Positions 8,249 through 18,300 of a stretch of 64,000 nt of DNA are shown piece by piece. The notes below the pieces were generated by a model. It did not search any database and had not been told where the DNA came from. It saw only the letters and a program-made list of their open reading frames with translations. Made by a program: the position numbers and the translations under genes. The stretch comes from Paracoccaceae bacterium. GTDB taxonomy: Bacteria > Pseudomonadota > Alphaproteobacteria > Rhodobacterales > Rhodobacteraceae. The stretch is taken from NCBI GenBank assembly GCA_027489355.1, contig JAIXZY010000016.1:1-64000 (forward strand), written 5' to 3'. Every line of letters starts with the position of its first letter. The first letter of the stretch is position 1.

Positions 8249-8711
8249 GGATGGTGGAACCGTCCGGCACCGTCAGGACCCGGTCGGGGGCCGCTGACCA
8301 GACGCCCGGCCGGGAAGCGGAAGAGCCAGTGCAGGCCGGGGTCACGCCCGCCGCGCTGGACCTGCGTCCTGTCGGCCAGGCGGACATGATGCGACGAAGG
8401 GAGGCTTTCGCGGCGGCGCTGTAATGTGCGTGAAAAGGGCCGTGTCAGACTGTGAGTTGGACGCGGGGCGGGCTCGGCGCAGGGGCGCGGCCATCCTCGG
8501 CAGTTCTGGGCATTCGCCGGGCTGTCGGCAGCTGGGCGCAGTCGTGGAGCGTGATCGGGGGCCGTCCGGTCGGCCGTTCCCTGCCAGGTTTGGGGGGCGG
8601 CGCGAGTCACCAGTCGGGTGCGAGGGGGAAGGTCGCGCCGGGCAAGGATCGGAAGGTCCCGGATTTCCACCATACCCCGAAGCTGACACGGTGGCAGAAC
8701 CGCCGCTGCCC
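8249..8711. other. 463-base stretch without a convincing gene
   Basis: Between the VOC stop and the tmk stop I see no family-recognisable protein on either strand. A 57-codon frame starts at 8251 on the plus strand, two bases after the VOC stop, but it has no Shine-Dalgarno and no familiar motif. A minus-strand frame is open over most of the stretch (8245-8673) but its composition, rich in Arg and Pro, looks like a chance frame in GC-rich DNA. It may be the remains of whatever was inserted with the VOC gene. Confidence 0.4.
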
Positions 8712-9329
8712 TTAGCCCAGGATGGGAGCGACGGCCTGCCAGACGCGCGCAGCGACGCTGTCGGGGTCGGCGTCGGCGTCGATGATGCGGAAGCGGTCGT
8801 GCCGCGCGGCGAGGGCGAGGAAGCCGGCGCGCGCCTGGGTCTGGAAGGCGAGGCCCATGTCCTCGAACCGCAGTTCCTTGCCGGCGCGGGCGGTGGCGCG
8901 GGCCAGGCCCACGGCGGGGTCGAGATCGAAGAGAAGCGTCAGGTCCGGTTCAACGCCGATCATCAGGCTGTGCAGGCGGTCGACCTTTTGACTGAGGTCA
9001 CCGCGGGTGATGCCCTGGAAGATGCGGGTGCTGTCGGCGAAGCGGTCAGTGATGACCACGTCGCCCCGGGCGAGCGCCGGACGGATGGTTTTTTCCAGAT
9101 GGTCGCGGCGGGCGGCGGTGAAGAGCAGGATCTCGGTCTCGGCCGACCAGCGGTCGGTGGCGCCTTCCAGGACCAGGCGGCGGATTTCCTCGGCACCGGG
9201 GCTGCCGCCGGGTTCGCGGGTCAGGGTGACGGCGTGGCCCCGGGCGCGGAGGGTTTCGGCCAGCCGGCGGCCCTGGGTGGATTTGCCCGAGCCATCGATG
9301 CCTTCAAGGCTGATGAAGAGGCCGGCCAT
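8712..9329 (-). CDS. tmk: Thymidylate kinase
   Basis: A cytoplasmic nucleotide kinase of 205 residues that phosphorylates dTMP to dTDP. The P-loop FISLEGIDGSGKSTQ is at residues 5-19. The DR[YFH] block appears as TDRFADSTRIFQG, the TREPGGSPGAEEIRR segment binds the nucleotide, and LLFDLDPAVGLARATAR precedes the lid. Length is standard. Its ATG directly abuts the stop of the upstream carboxypeptidase gene, so the two are surely co-transcribed. Confidence 0.95.
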   Translation of the reverse strand: MAGLFISLEGIDGSGKSTQGRRLAETLRARGHAVTLTREPGGSPGAEEIRRLVLEGATDRWSAETEILLFTAARRDHLEKTIRPALARGDVVITDRFADSTRIFQGITRGDLSQKVDRLHSLMIGVEPDLTLLFDLDPAVGLARATARAGKELRFEDMGLAFQTQARAGFLALAARHDRFRIIDADADPDSVAARVWQAVAPILG

Positions 9330-10490
9330 TCAGCTGGCCGGCGACCCGAGGTAGCGGACGTAAAGCGCCTCGGCCGCAGTCGTAAGGCGCTTGGTGAACC
9401 CGGCGGTGCCGACGTCAGCCTCGGCCACCAGCGGCACGCGGCGGTCGGGGAGATCGGGCGAGTGGATGATCAGCTCGGCCACCGGGGTGCCCTTGGTCAC
9501 CGGGGCGAGGAGAGGGCCGTTGTAGACGACCTCGGCGGTGACGTTGTCCTGGACGAGGGCCGGGACAAGGAGGCGGACATCCTCGGCCGGGACGAGGCCC
9601 ACGCTGTCGGCGGCGCCCATGTGAACCTCGGCCTCGGCGACGCGGGTGCCGGCCTTGGCGACGGTCTTTTCCGAGAACTGGCGAAAGGCCCAGCCGACGA
9701 TGCGCTCGGCCTCTTCGGCGCGGGCCTGGTCCGAGGGCAGGCCGGTGATCGCGAAGATCACGCGGCGGTTTCCCTGTTTGGCAGAGCCGACAAGCCCGTA
9801 GCCGGCTTCGGAGGTGTGGCCGGTCTTCAGCCCGTCCGCGCCGATCCCCAGCTTCAAAAGCGGGTTGCGGTTGAAGCGGTTGTCGGGGGAGCGGTCCTTG
9901 TACATGTACTCGGTCTCGGCGAAGATCGGGTAGTATTCGGGGAAGTCCTCGATCAGTCGCTTGCCGAGGATGCCAAGGTCGCGCATCGACATGCGGTGGT
10001 TCGGGGCGGGCCAGCCCGAGGCGTTGGCGAAGGTCGAGGCGGTCATGCCAAGCGCCTGCGCGCGTTGGGTCATCTGGGCCGAGAAGGCCTCTTCCGTGCC
10101 GGCGAGGCCTTCGGCGACCACGACGCAGGCGTCATTGCCCGAGTTGATGATCATGCCGTGGATCAGCTCTTCCACCGTGGGCCGGTCGTCGTGCTGCAGC
10201 ATCATGGTCGAGCCGCCGTCGCGGGTCATCTGCACCGCGCGGTCCGAGACGGCGAAGGTGGTGTCCATCGTCACCCGCCCGTCCTTCAGCGCCTCGAACA
10301 GCATGTTGATGGTCATCAGCTTCGACATCGAGGCCGGGGGCAGCGGCTCGTCGGCGTTCTTGTCCATCAGGACGGTGCCCGTCGTCATGTCGTAGACCCA
10401 GGCGGCGGTGGCCGCGGTCTCGAAGGCGCGGGCGGGAAGGGCGGCCAGCGCGACGGCGAGCAGGATCAGGACACGGAAACGGTTGAGCAT
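9330..10490 (-). CDS. D-alanyl-D-alanine carboxypeptidase (PBP5/6 type)
   Basis: A periplasmic serine carboxypeptidase of 386 residues that trims the terminal D-Ala from peptidoglycan pentapeptides. A signal peptide (LILLAVALAALPARAFE) leads. All three active-site motifs are present: SxxK as SMSK, SxN as SGN (in NSGNDACVVVAEGLAG) and KTG in GLKTGHTSEAGYG. The C-terminal beta domain (about residues 280-386) follows, but I see no obvious amphipathic anchor at the end. It lies between the SPOR lipoprotein and tmk, the usual order in the family. Confidence 0.93.
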   Translation of the reverse strand: MLNRFRVLILLAVALAALPARAFETAATAAWVYDMTTGTVLMDKNADEPLPPASMSKLMTINMLFEALKDGRVTMDTTFAVSDRAVQMTRDGGSTMMLQHDDRPTVEELIHGMIINSGNDACVVVAEGLAGTEEAFSAQMTQRAQALGMTASTFANASGWPAPNHRMSMRDLGILGKRLIEDFPEYYPIFAETEYMYKDRSPDNRFNRNPLLKLGIGADGLKTGHTSEAGYGLVGSAKQGNRRVIFAITGLPSDQARAEEAERIVGWAFRQFSEKTVAKAGTRVAEAEVHMGAADSVGLVPAEDVRLLVPALVQDNVTAEVVYNGPLLAPVTKGTPVAELIIHSPDLPDRRVPLVAEADVGTAGFTKRLTTAAEALYVRYLGSPAS

Positions 10491-10500
10491 GAGGGGGCCT

Positions 10501-11679
10501 TTACTTGAGGTAGTAGGCGTCGGCGAAACCGGCGTCCTTGATCTTCTTCAGCATGGCGTCGTCGCCCATCACCACGACGCCCCAGACCGCCTTGCCGGCC
10601 TTGTCGGACTTCTGCGGAGTGGCGGTGACGCCGATCTTGGCCAGCGCCTCGGCGGCGCGCCTGGCGTTGTCTTCCTTCGAGAAGGAGGCGACCTGGATCG
10701 GCCGTGCGGGCCCGGTGGCCGCAGGGGCTTCGGGTGCCGGTTCCGCAGCGGCCACGGGGGCCGGAGCGGCGGTGTCGCCCACGGTCTTGCGCTTGGTCTT
10801 GGCGGCCGGAGCCGGGGCGGTCGCTTCGGGCGCGCGGGCGTCAAGCGGGGCGGATTCGATCGGCGCCATGGCGGCCGCGGCGGCATCGGGCGACGTGGTC
10901 GGAGCCTCGCCCCCGGCGGCGACGGCGGTCCCGGCAGCGGCGGCGGCCTTCGCCTCGGCGGCGGCGCGCTTCTTCGCTTCGCGCGCGGCCTTGGCCTCGG
11001 CCCGGCGTTCCTTCCAGGTCTTGCGCTTGGGGGTCGCGTCAGGGGCGACGGCGGTGGCTGCGTCGGTCGCAACGGCGGCTGCGGCCGCGTCACCGGAGGC
11101 GTCTGCGGGGGCGGCGCCGTCCGCGGGCGCGGCGGCTGCGGCATCCGTCTTGCCAGCGTCGACGGCATTCAGCGCGGCGGCGGCAATGGCCTCGGTCCCC
11201 GCAGCGTCGGCGGGTGCGGCTGCGGCGGCCGGGGCTGCCTCTGCCGGTTCGGCAATCTCTTCCTTGCGCACCGCCGTCACCCGGATCTCGGTCGGCTGAC
11301 CGGCCAGGATCCCCAGCGCCTCGGCCGCGTCGGAGGACAGCTGTAGCTTCGGCCCGGGGTTGTCGCGTTCCCGCCTGAAAAGCGCGCCTGTGATCGTCTT
11401 GCCGTTCGCCGGGTTGAACATCAGCGCCCGTTCGGGGTTGGTCACATCGGGCGAAGCAACCCAGATGCCGCCCAGCGAGGGGCGGCCGTCCCAGAGTGCG
11501 CTGTCGGTGGTCTGGAAGACCTCGGGCGCCTCGACGTCGCGGGTGCCGGTCTTCTTCCTGGACGCCGCCGCGACTGTGGGGCTGTCCTTTCCGGCGGTTG
11601 CGCCGCCTTCGACGCAGCCCATCAGGAGACCCGTCGCCGCCAGGCCGAAAACAATATCCCGGAATACCACTCGTGCCAT
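10501..11679 (-). CDS. SPOR-domain lipoprotein (cell-wall/division associated)
   Basis: A 392-residue envelope protein. The N terminus has a lipobox (GLLMGC), predicting lipid attachment at that cysteine near residue 22. A folded region near residues 55-155 (SLGGIWVASPDVTNPERALMF, then LFRRERDNPGPKLQLSSDAAEAL) recalls the small beta-barrel of RlpA-like proteins but is divergent. A long Ala/Pro/Lys-rich, low-complexity linker follows. The last 70 residues (PIQVASFSKEDNARRAAEAL to the C terminus) form a SPOR domain, which binds glycan strands lacking stem peptides. The next gene is a D,D-carboxypeptidase, fitting a role in septal wall processing. Confidence 0.82.
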   Translation of the reverse strand: MARVVFRDIVFGLAATGLLMGCVEGGATAGKDSPTVAAASRKKTGTRDVEAPEVFQTTDSALWDGRPSLGGIWVASPDVTNPERALMFNPANGKTITGALFRRERDNPGPKLQLSSDAAEALGILAGQPTEIRVTAVRKEEIAEPAEAAPAAAAAPADAAGTEAIAAAALNAVDAGKTDAAAAAPADGAAPADASGDAAAAAVATDAATAVAPDATPKRKTWKERRAEAKAAREAKKRAAAEAKAAAAAGTAVAAGGEAPTTSPDAAAAAMAPIESAPLDARAPEATAPAPAAKTKRKTVGDTAAPAPVAAAEPAPEAPAATGPARPIQVASFSKEDNARRAAEALAKIGVTATPQKSDKAGKAVWGVVVMGDDAMLKKIKDAGFADAYYLK

Positions 11680-11945
11680 CTTCCGCCCTCACGCGCGCGG
11701 TCTGACTGCCGCGCTTTTCGATGAACCATCCTGCGGTCCGGTGCCTGGTGCCCGGGGGGCGTTTTTCGCCCGGTTTCCGCAGTCCGCCTGCCTACTGCGG
11801 CCAACATACCGGGTTGCTGCGCCCGTGGAAAGGGCAGAGGCGCCGGACCCCCCTCACGATCAGCGGAATACGCCCGCGCCCGCCCTTCCAGAATCGATCC
11901 GCCGCGCGTATGCGATCGGAGCCCCGGCGTTGCCGCGCCGGGCGG

Positions 11946-12035
11946 GGAAGTGTGGCCGAGTGGTTTAAGGCTCTGGTCTTGAAAACCAGCGTGGGGGGAA
12001 CCCCACCGTGGGTTCGAATCCCACCGCTTCCGCCA
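11946..12035 (+). tRNA. tRNA-Ser (anticodon UGA)
   Basis: A 90-nt type II tRNA. The acceptor GGAAGTG (11946-11952) pairs with CGCTTCC before discriminator G and an encoded CCA (12033-12035). The anticodon stem CTGGT/ACCAG encloses the loop with TGA at 11980-11982. A long variable arm and the T-loop GGTTCGAATCC complete it. It decodes UCA and related serine codons. No integrase is next to it. Confidence 0.96.
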
Positions 12036-12374
12036 GGTTCGCCGAGCCGTCAGGCTGTTCCCTCTCGCCAGCGACCTTTCCCGGTTCGGCCGATTGGTCT
12101 GCGGGTGCCTGCCGGCGTGCCCCGTCCGGTCGGGTTGGGTTCGTCGTCCGGGGGCGGATGTTGCGTGCCGGGCAGCGGGGACTTGCGTTGGACAATTCAG
12201 GGATGCAGGCGCGATTCCGGCGTCAACTTTCTGGTGCAAGGCCAGCCCAAGTCAGGCCTGACCGGGCGCTGGCGCGCCTCATGCCGACTTGAAGCAAAGG
12301 GGCGCTCGGCGTCTGATGGGGCACGAATCGAGACGGCGAGGTGATCGCCGCGATGACTCCGGGGGGAGTTTGCG
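12036..12374. other. 339-base leader upstream of the lipoxygenase gene, no gene seen
   Basis: Between tRNA-Ser(UGA) and the lipoxygenase start I find no frame with recognisable protein features. It should hold the promoter of the lipoxygenase/cyclase unit. A Shine-Dalgarno-like GGGGGGAG (12361-12368) lies 6 bases before the ATG at 12375. Confidence 0.5.
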
Positions 12375-15278
12375 ATGCTGAAGGCGATCGGCGACATGAT
12401 CGACCCGGCATGGGAACGGTTCCATCGGAGCCGGACCATGATGGTCCTGATGCGACCGGTCATCATTCTGCTGATCACACTGAAGGCCGTCTTCCTGCGC
12501 CAGCGGATGAGCCATGAGAACGGCTTCGTGACGCGCGGGCGCATCCGGCTGCTGGATCAGCTGGACCTTCCGGCCAACGGGTTCTTCACGCCGGGCCGCG
12601 CCTTCGCCTGCCGCCTGCGCCACGCGTCGGTCAGTTTCCTGGATGACGCCGGTCTGGTAGTCCGCGGCGCGTCGCTGAAGTTCGCGGACAGCCCGACAGA
12701 CAGTCCGCTGGATGTTCTGATGAACACCGGGACGGCGGCGCCCTTCTGGAACATGGATACGTTCTGGCAGTTCACCTTCGCCAAGCTTGTCGGCGGACGC
12801 GCGCATCTGATCGGATATTTCCAGCGCAACCCGCGCTGCTACATGAACGTGCGCTCGGCCCTGCGGCGCGACCCGACCAGTTATGCGCTGCAGCATTACC
12901 ACAGCCAGACGCCGCTGCGCTTTGTCGCCGAGGACGGCCGGACCCGCTATGCCAAGTTCCGCCTGCGCCCGATGAGTGATGCGACCGGGGTGCCGTCGGA
13001 CGGCGACGGCCGCCCGTCCGAGGGCGATCTGGAAATGCCTTGGTTCCAGGAGGCGTTGTCGCACGAGGCAAGAAGCCGGAACTACCTGAAGGACGAATAC
13101 CACTCGCGCCTGCAGAAGCAGGGCAAGGTCGACTATCTGCTGCAGATCCAGCTGCTGGAGTGGCAGGAGGGGGATGACCGGCGGTATGAGCTGAGCTCGC
13201 TTTACCCCTGGGACGAGGCGGCGGCGCCCTGGCGGGACCTGGCGCATGTCACCATCGACGAGATGCTGAGCTACCATGAGGGCAACCAGTGCTATTTTGC
13301 CCTGACCAACCTTCCGCCCGCCTTGCAGGTCATTCCGGCGCTTGGCTACGAGGACGGACCGTCGCTGGACTATCTGCGGCTTGGCGGCATCGTGCCGCGC
13401 AAGGCGCGGCTGTTCATGTATCGGCTCCTGGGCCAGCGTCCCCCGATCCCGGATTCCCGGCCCGAGACGGCGACGGACTACGCCGACCACACCACGGCCA
13501 CGCTGGACAGTGCCGAGATCTACAGCGGCCTGAGCCTGCCGCAGTCGGTCACGGGGCTGGACGCGCTGGAGCGGCAGCAGCAGCTGGAAGCGGCACGGGG
13601 CGACTACCAGTACCTCCACGGCTACATCCTGTCGGGGGCACCGCGCCTGCTGAAGCAGGGCTGGGCCGTGCCGAACTGGTACCGGCGGGTGTTCGAGATC
13701 TATAGCGCCGATCCCGCCGCCCCGCCCGGCGAAGCGGTGCCCTTGCCACCCTTCGTGCGCCGGTTGCTGCCGCAGGAGCAGTACAGCGTCTATATCCAGG
13801 GGCGCCTTTACCGGATGATCAGCGCCTCGGTCGTGTCGCTGGGTCTGAGCATCGTGGAAAACTGGCTGAAGGCGCGCCACGGGTTCGCGGGCTATCGCCA
13901 CCTGTTCCTGGGCTACCGCGACCGGCCCGCGATTGCGGAGCGCTGGCGCGAGGATGCCGAGTTCGCCCGCCAGCGCATCGCCGGGATCAACCCCTGCGTC
14001 ATCCGCCGCTTCGAACGCGTGCCGGAGAATTTTCCGGTGACGGATGCCGTTCTGGACGGGCTGCTCGATCCCGGCGAAACGCTTGCCAGCGCGATCCAGG
14101 GGAAGCGGCTTTTCGTCTGCGACTACCGCCTGCTTGAAGGCATCTCGGTGCGGGATGGCTGCTATCTGGCCCGGCCGATTGTGCTGTTCTACGCGGGTGC
14201 CGGCGGCCGCCTGATGCCGGTCGCGATCCAGCTGTTCCAGTCGTCGGACCAGGGGCCGATCTTCACCCCCAAGGATGAGCACGGCCTCTGGCTGGCGGCA
14301 AAGACCTATGTGCAAAGCGCGGATGCGCAGATCCACGAGGTCGTGGAGCATCTGTTGCACAGCCACCTGATCATCGAGGTGTTCGATGTGGCGATCCACC
14401 GGACGCTGGCCGAGGCGCATCCGGTCTTCCAGCTTGTCGCGCCGCATCTGCAATATACGATGGCCGTGAACTCCAGCGCGCGGACGACGATGCTGGCGCC
14501 GGGGGGGCCGATCGACCGGACCATGGCCGTGGGGGCGAAGGGCGCCTTCGAGCTTTTGGCGCGGGTCTGGTCGGAAGAGTGGAACTTTGCCCGCCACAAC
14601 GTGCATCTCGACCTTGCCGAGCGGGGCCTGGACGACGCCTCGGTGCTGCCGGGCTACCACTGGCGCGAGGACGCGCTGCGTCTGTGGCACGTCATCGAGA
14701 CCTATGTCGGCGAGATGGTGGGGCTGTTCTATGCCGACGATGCCGCCGTGCGGACGGATGCCGAGTTGCAGGCGCTGCATGCCGAGTTGCGCAGCGAAAC
14801 GGGCGGCAATGTTCGGGGGATGCCGGGGGGCGACGGCGGGTTCGGCGACAGGGCCACGCTGGTCGAGTTCCTGACCCGCCTGATCTATACCGCGTCCGCA
14901 GGTCATGCTGCGGGCAACAACGGGCAGTTCGACATCTACGGCTTCGTGCCCAACGTGCCCGGCGCCTTGCACCGCCCGCCGCCGGCGGACAAGGCTCTGG
15001 CCTGGTCCGAGGCGGACCTTGCCCGCGCGATGCCCGGGTTCCGGTCCGCCTCGATCCAGATCCTGATGGTCCGCTTCCTGTCGCGGCCGACGGAAATGCC
15101 GCTGGGAACCTTCCCGCAGGAATTCTTTGCCGGAACCGATCTGGTCTGGCCCGTGGTGCGTCGCTTCCGGCACAACCTGAACGCACTTTCGCAGGAGATC
15201 CGCCGGCGCAATGCGGGGCTGGAGGTGCCTTACACCTATCTTGACCCGGCCCAGGTCGCTTGTTCTATTACGGCGTGA
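12375..15278 (+). CDS. Lipoxygenase with N-terminal catalase-like domain
   Basis: A 967-residue protein. Residues 22-41 are hydrophobic and could anchor it to the membrane. Residues about 45-340 resemble the catalase-related fold of allene oxide synthase/y4iL-type proteins (IGYFQRNPRCYMNV; then HYHSQTPLRF with YAKFRLRP), but I cannot find the distal heme-pocket histidine at its usual place. Residues about 360-967 are a lipoxygenase: RIAGINPCVIRRF; the iron ligands H654-x4-H659 (IHEVVEH); HPVFQLVAPH; and H844-x3-N848 in HAAGNNGQ. The usual C-terminal isoleucine ligand is replaced by Ala (CSITA). Lipoxygenases add O2 to polyunsaturated fatty acids. The next gene, 81 bases on, is a signalling giant. 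Confidence 0.85.
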   Translation: MLKAIGDMIDPAWERFHRSRTMMVLMRPVIILLITLKAVFLRQRMSHENGFVTRGRIRLLDQLDLPANGFFTPGRAFACRLRHASVSFLDDAGLVVRGASLKFADSPTDSPLDVLMNTGTAAPFWNMDTFWQFTFAKLVGGRAHLIGYFQRNPRCYMNVRSALRRDPTSYALQHYHSQTPLRFVAEDGRTRYAKFRLRPMSDATGVPSDGDGRPSEGDLEMPWFQEALSHEARSRNYLKDEYHSRLQKQGKVDYLLQIQLLEWQEGDDRRYELSSLYPWDEAAAPWRDLAHVTIDEMLSYHEGNQCYFALTNLPPALQVIPALGYEDGPSLDYLRLGGIVPRKARLFMYRLLGQRPPIPDSRPETATDYADHTTATLDSAEIYSGLSLPQSVTGLDALERQQQLEAARGDYQYLHGYILSGAPRLLKQGWAVPNWYRRVFEIYSADPAAPPGEAVPLPPFVRRLLPQEQYSVYIQGRLYRMISASVVSLGLSIVENWLKARHGFAGYRHLFLGYRDRPAIAERWREDAEFARQRIAGINPCVIRRFERVPENFPVTDAVLDGLLDPGETLASAIQGKRLFVCDYRLLEGISVRDGCYLARPIVLFYAGAGGRLMPVAIQLFQSSDQGPIFTPKDEHGLWLAAKTYVQSADAQIHEVVEHLLHSHLIIEVFDVAIHRTLAEAHPVFQLVAPHLQYTMAVNSSARTTMLAPGGPIDRTMAVGAKGAFELLARVWSEEWNFARHNVHLDLAERGLDDASVLPGYHWREDALRLWHVIETYVGEMVGLFYADDAAVRTDAELQALHAELRSETGGNVRGMPGGDGGFGDRATLVEFLTRLIYTASAGHAAGNNGQFDIYGFVPNVPGALHRPPPADKALAWSEADLARAMPGFRSASIQILMVRFLSRPTEMPLGTFPQEFFAGTDLVWPVVRRFRHNLNALSQEIRRRNAGLEVPYTYLDPAQVACSITA

Positions 15279-15359
15279 AATTGGTGCCGGCCAACTTGCC
15301 CCGTCCGATCCTCTGGCCGGCGTCTGTGTCGACAGGGACGGACATCGGAAGGCGGGACG

Positions 15360-18300
15360 ATGCCAGCTGACATCCTTCCCGAGGTCATCGAGTGTCTGGG
15401 CCGGGCACGGGGCTGCGAGGTGTACCGCGCTCGGCTGACTTCCGGCGGTCCCCCGGTCATCGTGAAGGTGGCAGAGACGGGCGCGGGCCGGCAGGTGTCT
15501 GCCAGTCTGAGGCGGGAATTCGAGATCACCCGGGCTCTTGCCGCGATTCCCGGTCTCCGTGTCGCTACCGAGTGCCGCGAAACGCCCGGCGGCCCGATGC
15601 TGGTCTATCCCGACGACGGGCTGCACGAACTTGCCAGCGTTGCCACCTTTCCGCTTCCGGCACCGCTTCTGGTCCCGGTCGCCGAGCGGCTGGCGGCCGC
15701 GCTGGACGGGGTGCACGCGGCGGGGATCGTGCATGGGGGCGTGAACCCGGCGGCGATCGTCGGCTCGGCTGATCTGGCGGAGGTGCGTCTGGCCGATTTC
15801 TCGATGGCGGAGCGGGGCGCGACACGGGCGGGCGTTGTGCATGACGCGGCCGTCCTTGCCTATCTTGCGCCCGAGCAAAGCGGCCGGATGGATCGCGCGG
15901 TCGACCGGCGCGCCGACCTTTACGGGCTGGGGGTCACGCTTTACCAACTGGCGACGGGAGTGCAGCCCTTCGAGAATGGCGACCCGGCTGTGATCCTCCA
16001 CCGGCACATGACGCTGGTGCCGGACGCTCCGATCCGGCTGAACCGCGAGGTCCCCCCGCACCTGTCCCAAGCCATCCTGCGCCTTCTGGCCAAGAACCCG
16101 GAAGACCGCTTCCAGTCCGCCGCCGAGGTTGTGGAGGCAATCCGGGCGGGCGCGGCGGCACCCCTGACGATACCGGGACGGCTTTATGGCCGGGCGGCCT
16201 TGATCCGGGACCTGGAGCAGGAGATCACGTCCGGCCTTGTGGGAACAAGCAGGCTGATCCGGATCGCGGGGCCGTCGGGCTCGGGCAAGTCCGCGCTGGT
16301 CGCGGAACTGGTCCGCCCAGCCATCCGGGCGGGGGCCAGTTTCGCGCAGGGCAAGTTCGACCAGCTTGACCGGGCGCGGCCCTATGCGGCCTTCACGCAG
16401 GCCTTCGACATGCTTCTGCGGCGCCTGCTGGCGGAGTCTCCCGATTACGTGGCGCTGTGGCGCAAGCGCCTGCTGGACGCGCTAAGCCCCAACGGCCAGG
16501 TCCTGCTTGACCTGCTGCCGAACTACGAGCGGCTGATCGGACCGCAGCCGAAACTGCCGCAGCTGGGCCTGAACGAAGCGCAGATCCGGGTGCAGCTGGT
16601 GTTCCGGCGCTTTGTCGGGGTGCTGGCGCGATCCGACTGCCCGCTGATCCTGTTCCTGGACGACCTGCAATGGGCCGACAGCGCATCCGTCGACCTGATC
16701 GAGCTTCTGCTTGCGGACGAGGGAATCCGGAACCTGACGATCATCGTGGCCTACCGCGCGAACGAGCTGGAGCCAAGCCATCCGACAGCTGTGCTTCTTT
16801 CGGGGCTGTATGCCCGGCGGCACCAGATGCAACGGGTCGAGCTGGCTCCACTGGCGGTCGGGGACGTGATCGACCTGGTCGTCGAGAGCCTGGACATCAC
16901 GCCCGAGGCCGCCCGACCCCTGGCGCGGGTCGTGGCGGAGAAGACAGGCGGGAACCCGTTCTTCATCCGGCAGTACCTGATGTCGATGGCGCGGAAGGGC
17001 CATCTGCTGCGTGAGGCGCAGACCGGGCGGTGGACCTGGGACATAGATGCGGCCTCGGCCGACAAGTTCGCCCCGGACCTGGCCGAACTGGTTGCGGAAC
17101 GGATCGTCGCGCTGCCCGAGGATACGCTGCAGATGGTCCGCATCGCCTCGTGCAGCGGGAACGTCTTCGACACCGATGTGCTGGCGCTGACCCTTGACAT
17201 TCCGCCGGACGAGGTGATGGCACGGATGGCACCCGCGCTGCGGGAGGAGATTGTCCTGCCGCTGGATCGCGACCTGTCGGCCCCGCACCGTTTCCGCTTC
17301 CAGCACGACCGGGTGCAGCAATCGGCCTATGGCAGCCTGAGCGAGGCAAGCCGCGCCCGGCTTCATGCCCGCATCGGCGAGATCCTTCTGCTGAAAAGCG
17401 CCGATCCGCAAAGCCGGCGCATCGAGATCGCCGATCACCTGATCGCCGGACGCGAGCATCTGTCGGAACCGACGCTTTTGCGGCTGCGCGCCTTGGTGCT
17501 GGAGGCGGCCCAGGAGACGATGCAGGCCAACGCCTATGACGCCTCGTTGCGGTACCTCGCGGCGGCCGAGGGGACCTTTCGCGGCGACCTCTGGGCGCAG
17601 GAGCCCGAGCTGGCCTTTCGCATGGCTTTGCAGCGGGCCAGCATCGCCTATCTGAAGAACGAGATCGACACCGCGCGCCGGACCACCACCGAACTGCTGG
17701 CGCGGCCACTGGCCGTATCCGACCGCGTGCAGGTGCTGGAACTGGTGATCCTGATCGAGACGTCGCAGCTGAACTACCGCACCGCCTTGCAGACGGGGCG
17801 CGATGCGATTGCGCTGCTGGGCGAAAAGCTGGTGGCCAACCCCTCGACGGTCCAGGTGCTGGTCGATCTGATGGCCACCCGGCGGCGCGTCAACCGGATT
17901 GCGCCCGATGCGCTTCTGCAGCTGCCGCGGATGACCGATCCGGCAAAGCAGGCGGTGATGCGGGTTCTGGTGCTGCTGTCGGCCCCGGCCTATTTCTCGG
18001 AGCCGAACCTGTTGCCGATGATCGCGCTGAAGATGGTGCGGCTGTCGCTTGCCCACGGCAACGCCCCGGATTCCGCCTTCGGCTACGTGATCTACGGGAT
18101 GCTGCACTGCGCGGTGCTGGGCGACCCGAAGCGCGGGCTGGCCTATGGCCTGCTCGCCTGCCGCGCGGCCAGCGTGCTGGGGGCGCAGACCATCGAGGGG
18201 CGGGTCCTGATGGTCTATGCCGGGTTCATCCAGCACTGGTCCGCCCCCTTGACCGCAACCCTGCCGATCTTCCTGGACGCCGCCGATCGGTCGATCAGCG

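Noticed and set aside
8245-8673. Minus-strand 142-codon frame in the gap between VOC and tmk
   Set aside because: Arg/Pro-rich without motifs, no ribosome site, and it crosses the end of the VOC gene.
11946-12035. tRNA-Ser(UGA) as a second integration site
   Set aside because: No repeat of its 3' end and no recombinase gene could be found downstream.
12279-16070. Very long minus-strand open frame (over 1,200 codons) opposite the lipoxygenase gene
   Set aside because: It runs antisense to an obviously coding gene; its product is rich in Arg, His, Gln and Pro without domains. Long antisense frames are common in GC-rich genes.
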